This document shows positions 6,712 to 9,025 of a stretch of 9,025 nt of DNA, piece by piece; within the stretch, counting starts at the first letter, position 1, and each line of letters starts with the position of its first letter. The notes beneath the pieces were generated by a model. The model saw nothing but the letters and a program-made list of their open reading frames with translations. It did no database searches and was not told the DNA's origin. The DNA comes from Bacteroidales bacterium M5. Its GTDB lineage: Bacteria > Bacteroidota > Bacteroidia > Bacteroidales > Muribaculaceae. The stretch covers positions 1-9,025 of the forward strand of contig LUJP01000058.1 in NCBI GenBank assembly GCA_001689535.1. Reading direction: 5' to 3'. The position numbers and the translations under genes were made by a program.

Positions 6712-7578
6712 ATGGCTAAACATAAAAAGAAAAAGAAAAAGAAACACAACACGGTATCCTTGGGCAGAATCCTTGCCGTATGCGCACTGTTGCTCATAAT
6801 GGCGGGGATAAGCCGACTTGTGGCACATGACGCCTCAGACCGTCCCTCCGCGCTGCCTGATGACAACCGATCCGTCCGCATCCCGGCGCAAGAGCTGATG
6901 AAGGTTGTGACAAATCCGGCTCTCGACTCAAGGCTTTTGAATTATAAGGCCATGGACGTATCGTTCAATCCCCGTATGCACGAACCCAACTGGGTGGCAT
7001 GGGAACTGACCGCCGACGAAACCAATGGCGATATAAAGCGAAGCAGCCAGTTCTACAGCGACGATTCGGTGGAGGGCTGCGCAGAAACATATGACTACCT
7101 TTACTCAGGCTACGACCGCGGCCACATGGCGCCGGCAGGCGATATGAAGTGGGATGCCACGGCTATGCGCGAGACTTTCTGCATGGTAAATATCTGCCCG
7201 CAGGCAAAGGTGCTTAATACCGGCGCTTGGAAACGCCTTGAGGAAAAATGTCGGTCGGTAGCACGCACCGACAGCGCTATAATCATAATTTGCGGGCCGG
7301 TACTCACCGACACTCTCCGCGACTTCATAGGCGACAACCGTGTTGCGGTACCCAAAAGATTTTTCAAAGTAATCCTCTCGCCCTACACTACCCCTGTAAG
7401 AGGCATCGGATTCATCATGCCCAACGACAGAGTGAAAGGCGGCATGCAGGCCACAGCCGTATCTATTGACGAAGTGGAACGCATCACCGGACATGATTTC
7501 TTCTCGGCTCTTCCCGATTCGATAGAACTCGCGGTGGAGAAAGAATGTGACTTCAACTCATGGTCAAACCGCCGCTGA
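6712..7578 (+). CDS. Membrane-anchored DNA/RNA non-specific endonuclease (ββα-metal, NUC1/Serratia nuclease family)
   Basis: Predicted sugar-non-specific nuclease that cuts DNA and RNA using one divalent metal. Residues 4-12 are almost all lysine (KHKKKKKKKH), followed by one hydrophobic segment (about 17-36), so it is likely an N-terminally anchored protein with the catalytic domain in the periplasm; cleavage as a signal peptide is also possible. The catalytic motif DRGHMAPAGD (135-144) carries the general base H138. Downstream, N160-IC-P-Q164 and N169 (expected metal ligand) with W173 and E177 give the family signature N..PQ....N...W..LE. Its job could be nutrient nucleic-acid scavenging, cell-envelope DNA turnover, or defence against incoming DNA; nothing nearby decides. 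No immunity-protein or secretion-toxin domain is seen. It starts 7 nt after the aminotransferase and ends 33 nt before mnmE, so it is probably co-transcribed without sharing a pathway. Confidence 0.9.
   Translation: MAKHKKKKKKKHNTVSLGRILAVCALLLIMAGISRLVAHDASDRPSALPDDNRSVRIPAQELMKVVTNPALDSRLLNYKAMDVSFNPRMHEPNWVAWELTADETNGDIKRSSQFYSDDSVEGCAETYDYLYSGYDRGHMAPAGDMKWDATAMRETFCMVNICPQAKVLNTGAWKRLEEKCRSVARTDSAIIIICGPVLTDTLRDFIGDNRVAVPKRFFKVILSPYTTPVRGIGFIMPNDRVKGGMQATAVSIDEVERITGHDFFSALPDSIELAVEKECDFNSWSNRR
6724..6741 (+). repeat. In-frame hexanucleotide micro-repeat (AAAAAG)x3 encoding poly-Lys
   Basis: Three tandem AAAAAG units at the start of the nuclease gene encode consecutive lysines on the cytoplasmic side of the membrane anchor. 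Gain or loss of a unit would add or remove two lysines and keep the frame. Confidence 0.7.
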
Positions 7579-7611
7579 CCCGTCAACCGTAAATTATTTA
7601 TATCTGAAACA

Positions 7612-9015
7612 ATGTTCATAGACCAAGACGATACAATTTGCGCTATCTCCACCCCTCCGGGCATCGGAGGGATAGCAGTTGCCAGAGTAAGCGGTCCCGA
7701 CGCCTTCGGAATAGTCTCCAGAATATGGCGCGGATGCGATATTGAAACCGCCGCCACACACACAGCCCACCTGGGCGAAATCATCGACCCTGCCGACAAT
7801 GGCTCCAGTCTCGACCAGGCGCTCATCACACTATTTCGCGCACCACGTTCGTTTACCGGCGAGAACGTCGTGGAAATCTCCGTACATGGTTCCACATGGA
7901 TTCAGAGCGAACTTTTAAGACTCCTTATTGACGCTGGCGCACGTATGGCCCAGCCGGGCGAATTCTCGCGCCGGGCGTTTGCATCCGGCAAGATGGATCT
8001 TGCCGAAACAGAAGCAGTGGCCGACCTTATAGCCTCAAATTCACGCGCCTCACATCGCCTAGCCATCAACCAGATGCGCGGCAATTTTTCCCGGAAACTC
8101 CGTGAACTCCGCGAGACGCTTCTGAGTCTATGTGCATTGCTCGAACTCGAGCTCGATTTCTCGGAAGAAGATGTTGAATTCGCATCGCGCCACCAATTGC
8201 TCGAACTCGCCAATGACATAGATTCATCTGTATCGCGGCTTGTGGATTCATTCGCCACCGGTTCAGCCATAAAAGAAGGTATCCCCGTGGCGATAATCGG
8301 AAATACCAACGCAGGAAAGTCGACCCTTCTCAACCTGATTCTGGGTGACAACCGTGCCATCGTCTCGGACATTCACGGAACCACCCGCGACACCATCGAA
8401 GACACCGTGACGATAAAAGGAGCCGTATTCCGCATTATCGATACCGCTGGCCTCCGCAAGACTTCAGATCCGATCGAAAGCCTTGGCATAGACCGCACCC
8501 TGTCCAAAGCCCGGAGCGCAAGGATAATCGTGTGGGTAATCGATCCCGCCACACCGGCCGAGAAACTCGCCGAAACCGCCGCGACTGTTGCTCAGACCGC
8601 CACGGCCGACGGAGAGTCCACGCCCGTAATAGCAGCCATCAACAAATCCGACCTCCGGCTTGACACCACCGCTGCCGAAGCCGCGGCAAAATCAATCGGT
8701 GCCGAAATCTGCCATATAAGCGCCGCTGACGGCCGCGGACTGCCCACACTGCTCAACCTTATCCACGACCGCTCCGGAGCCGCCAGAGCCACAGAAAACG
8801 AAGTTCTCGTGACCAACGCACGCCACTACCAGGCTCTGGTTGACGCCCGCCAATCAATCCGCCGCGTAATCCAAGGCCTCAATCAATCACTGAGCGGCGA
8901 CCTCATCGCCCAGGACCTCCGCGAAACCATCCACCACCTCGGCACCATCACCGGCTCCATCACCACCCCCGAAATCCTCCAAACCGTCTTCACCCGCTTC
9001 TGCATCGGCAAATGA
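7612..9015 (+). CDS. mnmE: tRNA uridine-5-carboxymethylaminomethyl(34) synthesis GTPase MnmE
   Basis: Cytosolic GTPase that works with MnmG to modify the wobble uridine (U34) of certain tRNAs, using a methylene-THF-derived one-carbon unit. The protein is full length (467 residues; family about 450-470). The N-terminal folate-binding TrmE domain (about 5-125) starts with DTICAISTPPGIGGIAVARVSG and includes PGEFSRRAFASGKMDL (115-130). A helical domain flanks the G domain, which has G1 GNTNAGKST (230-238), G2 GTTRD (256-260), G3 DTAG (277-280) and G4 NKSD (344-347). The C-terminus ends in FCIGK with the conserved catalytic-region cysteine C464. No residue appears to be missing. The ATG at 7612 matches the usual family start; no strong Shine-Dalgarno precedes it. 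It is a housekeeping gene at the end of the run, and no terminator is seen in the 10 bases left in the window. Confidence 0.97.
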   Translation: MFIDQDDTICAISTPPGIGGIAVARVSGPDAFGIVSRIWRGCDIETAATHTAHLGEIIDPADNGSSLDQALITLFRAPRSFTGENVVEISVHGSTWIQSELLRLLIDAGARMAQPGEFSRRAFASGKMDLAETEAVADLIASNSRASHRLAINQMRGNFSRKLRELRETLLSLCALLELELDFSEEDVEFASRHQLLELANDIDSSVSRLVDSFATGSAIKEGIPVAIIGNTNAGKSTLLNLILGDNRAIVSDIHGTTRDTIEDTVTIKGAVFRIIDTAGLRKTSDPIESLGIDRTLSKARSARIIVWVIDPATPAEKLAETAATVAQTATADGESTPVIAAINKSDLRLDTTAAEAAAKSIGAEICHISAADGRGLPTLLNLIHDRSGAARATENEVLVTNARHYQALVDARQSIRRVIQGLNQSLSGDLIAQDLRETIHHLGTITGSITTPEILQTVFTRFCIGK

Positions 9016-9025
9016 CGAGCAGTTA

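Noticed and set aside
6724..6744. A-rich tract at the nuclease start considered as a programmed slippage or frameshift site.
   Set aside because: The A-runs are only five long and separated by G, too short for typical polymerase slippage, and the downstream frame is already continuous.
7599..7606. TATATCTG just before mnmE, one mismatch from the TAnnTTTG -7 promoter element.
   Set aside because: It would place the transcript start almost on the ATG (leaderless), no -33 element is present, and the 33-nt gap fits read-through from the nuclease gene.

Overview
The window is about 9 kb of dense chromosomal DNA with every supported gene on the + strand. It most resembles a Bacteroidales genome of moderate GC content, possibly a gut Muribaculaceae-like organism. 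The pointers are a promoter of the Bacteroidetes TAnnTTTG type at 2098-2105, weak or absent Shine-Dalgarno sequences, a Bacteroidetes-type TonB-dependent receptor, and protein sequences that read like Bacteroidales homologues. The family-level placement is inference; no rRNA or other marker that would settle it is present.

Region 1 (1-2567) looks like a metal-handling pair. It holds an outer-membrane TonB-dependent receptor with a conserved CCN plug motif and His-rich putative loops, followed by a small exported heavy-metal-associated (HMA) protein with an MxCxxC site and a Cys/His-rich tail. The receptor's signal peptide is split between two reading frames at the 5' end (14-60), so the gene is frameshifted, phase-OFF, or begins off-window.

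Region 2 (2652-6704) is a compact deoxyamino-sugar nucleotide cassette: rmlB (dTDP-glucose 4,6-dehydratase), rmlA (glucose-1-phosphate thymidylyltransferase), two tandem WxcM/FdtA-type cupins, and a DegT/DnrJ/EryC1 PLP aminotransferase. Together they can convert glucose-1-phosphate to dTDP-4-keto-6-deoxyglucose, then a 3-keto isomer, then a dTDP-3-amino-3,6-dideoxyhexose (Fuc3N or Qui3N type). There is no rmlC or rmlD, so this is not a rhamnose set, and no acetyltransferase or glycosyltransferase is present. The second cupin keeps all three FdtA active-site histidines; the first appears to have lost two of them, and this is the most unusual protein in the window.

Region 3 (6712-9015) carries a membrane-anchored DNA/RNA non-specific (ββα-metal) endonuclease with a poly-lysine N-terminus, then the housekeeping tRNA-modification GTPase gene mnmE. 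Short gaps and 14-nt overlaps from rmlB to mnmE suggest one transcript. No RNA genes, CRISPR arrays, insertion sequences or convincing terminators were seen. No stretch longer than 300 bases lacks a gene; the largest gaps are 2047-2171 and 2568-2651.
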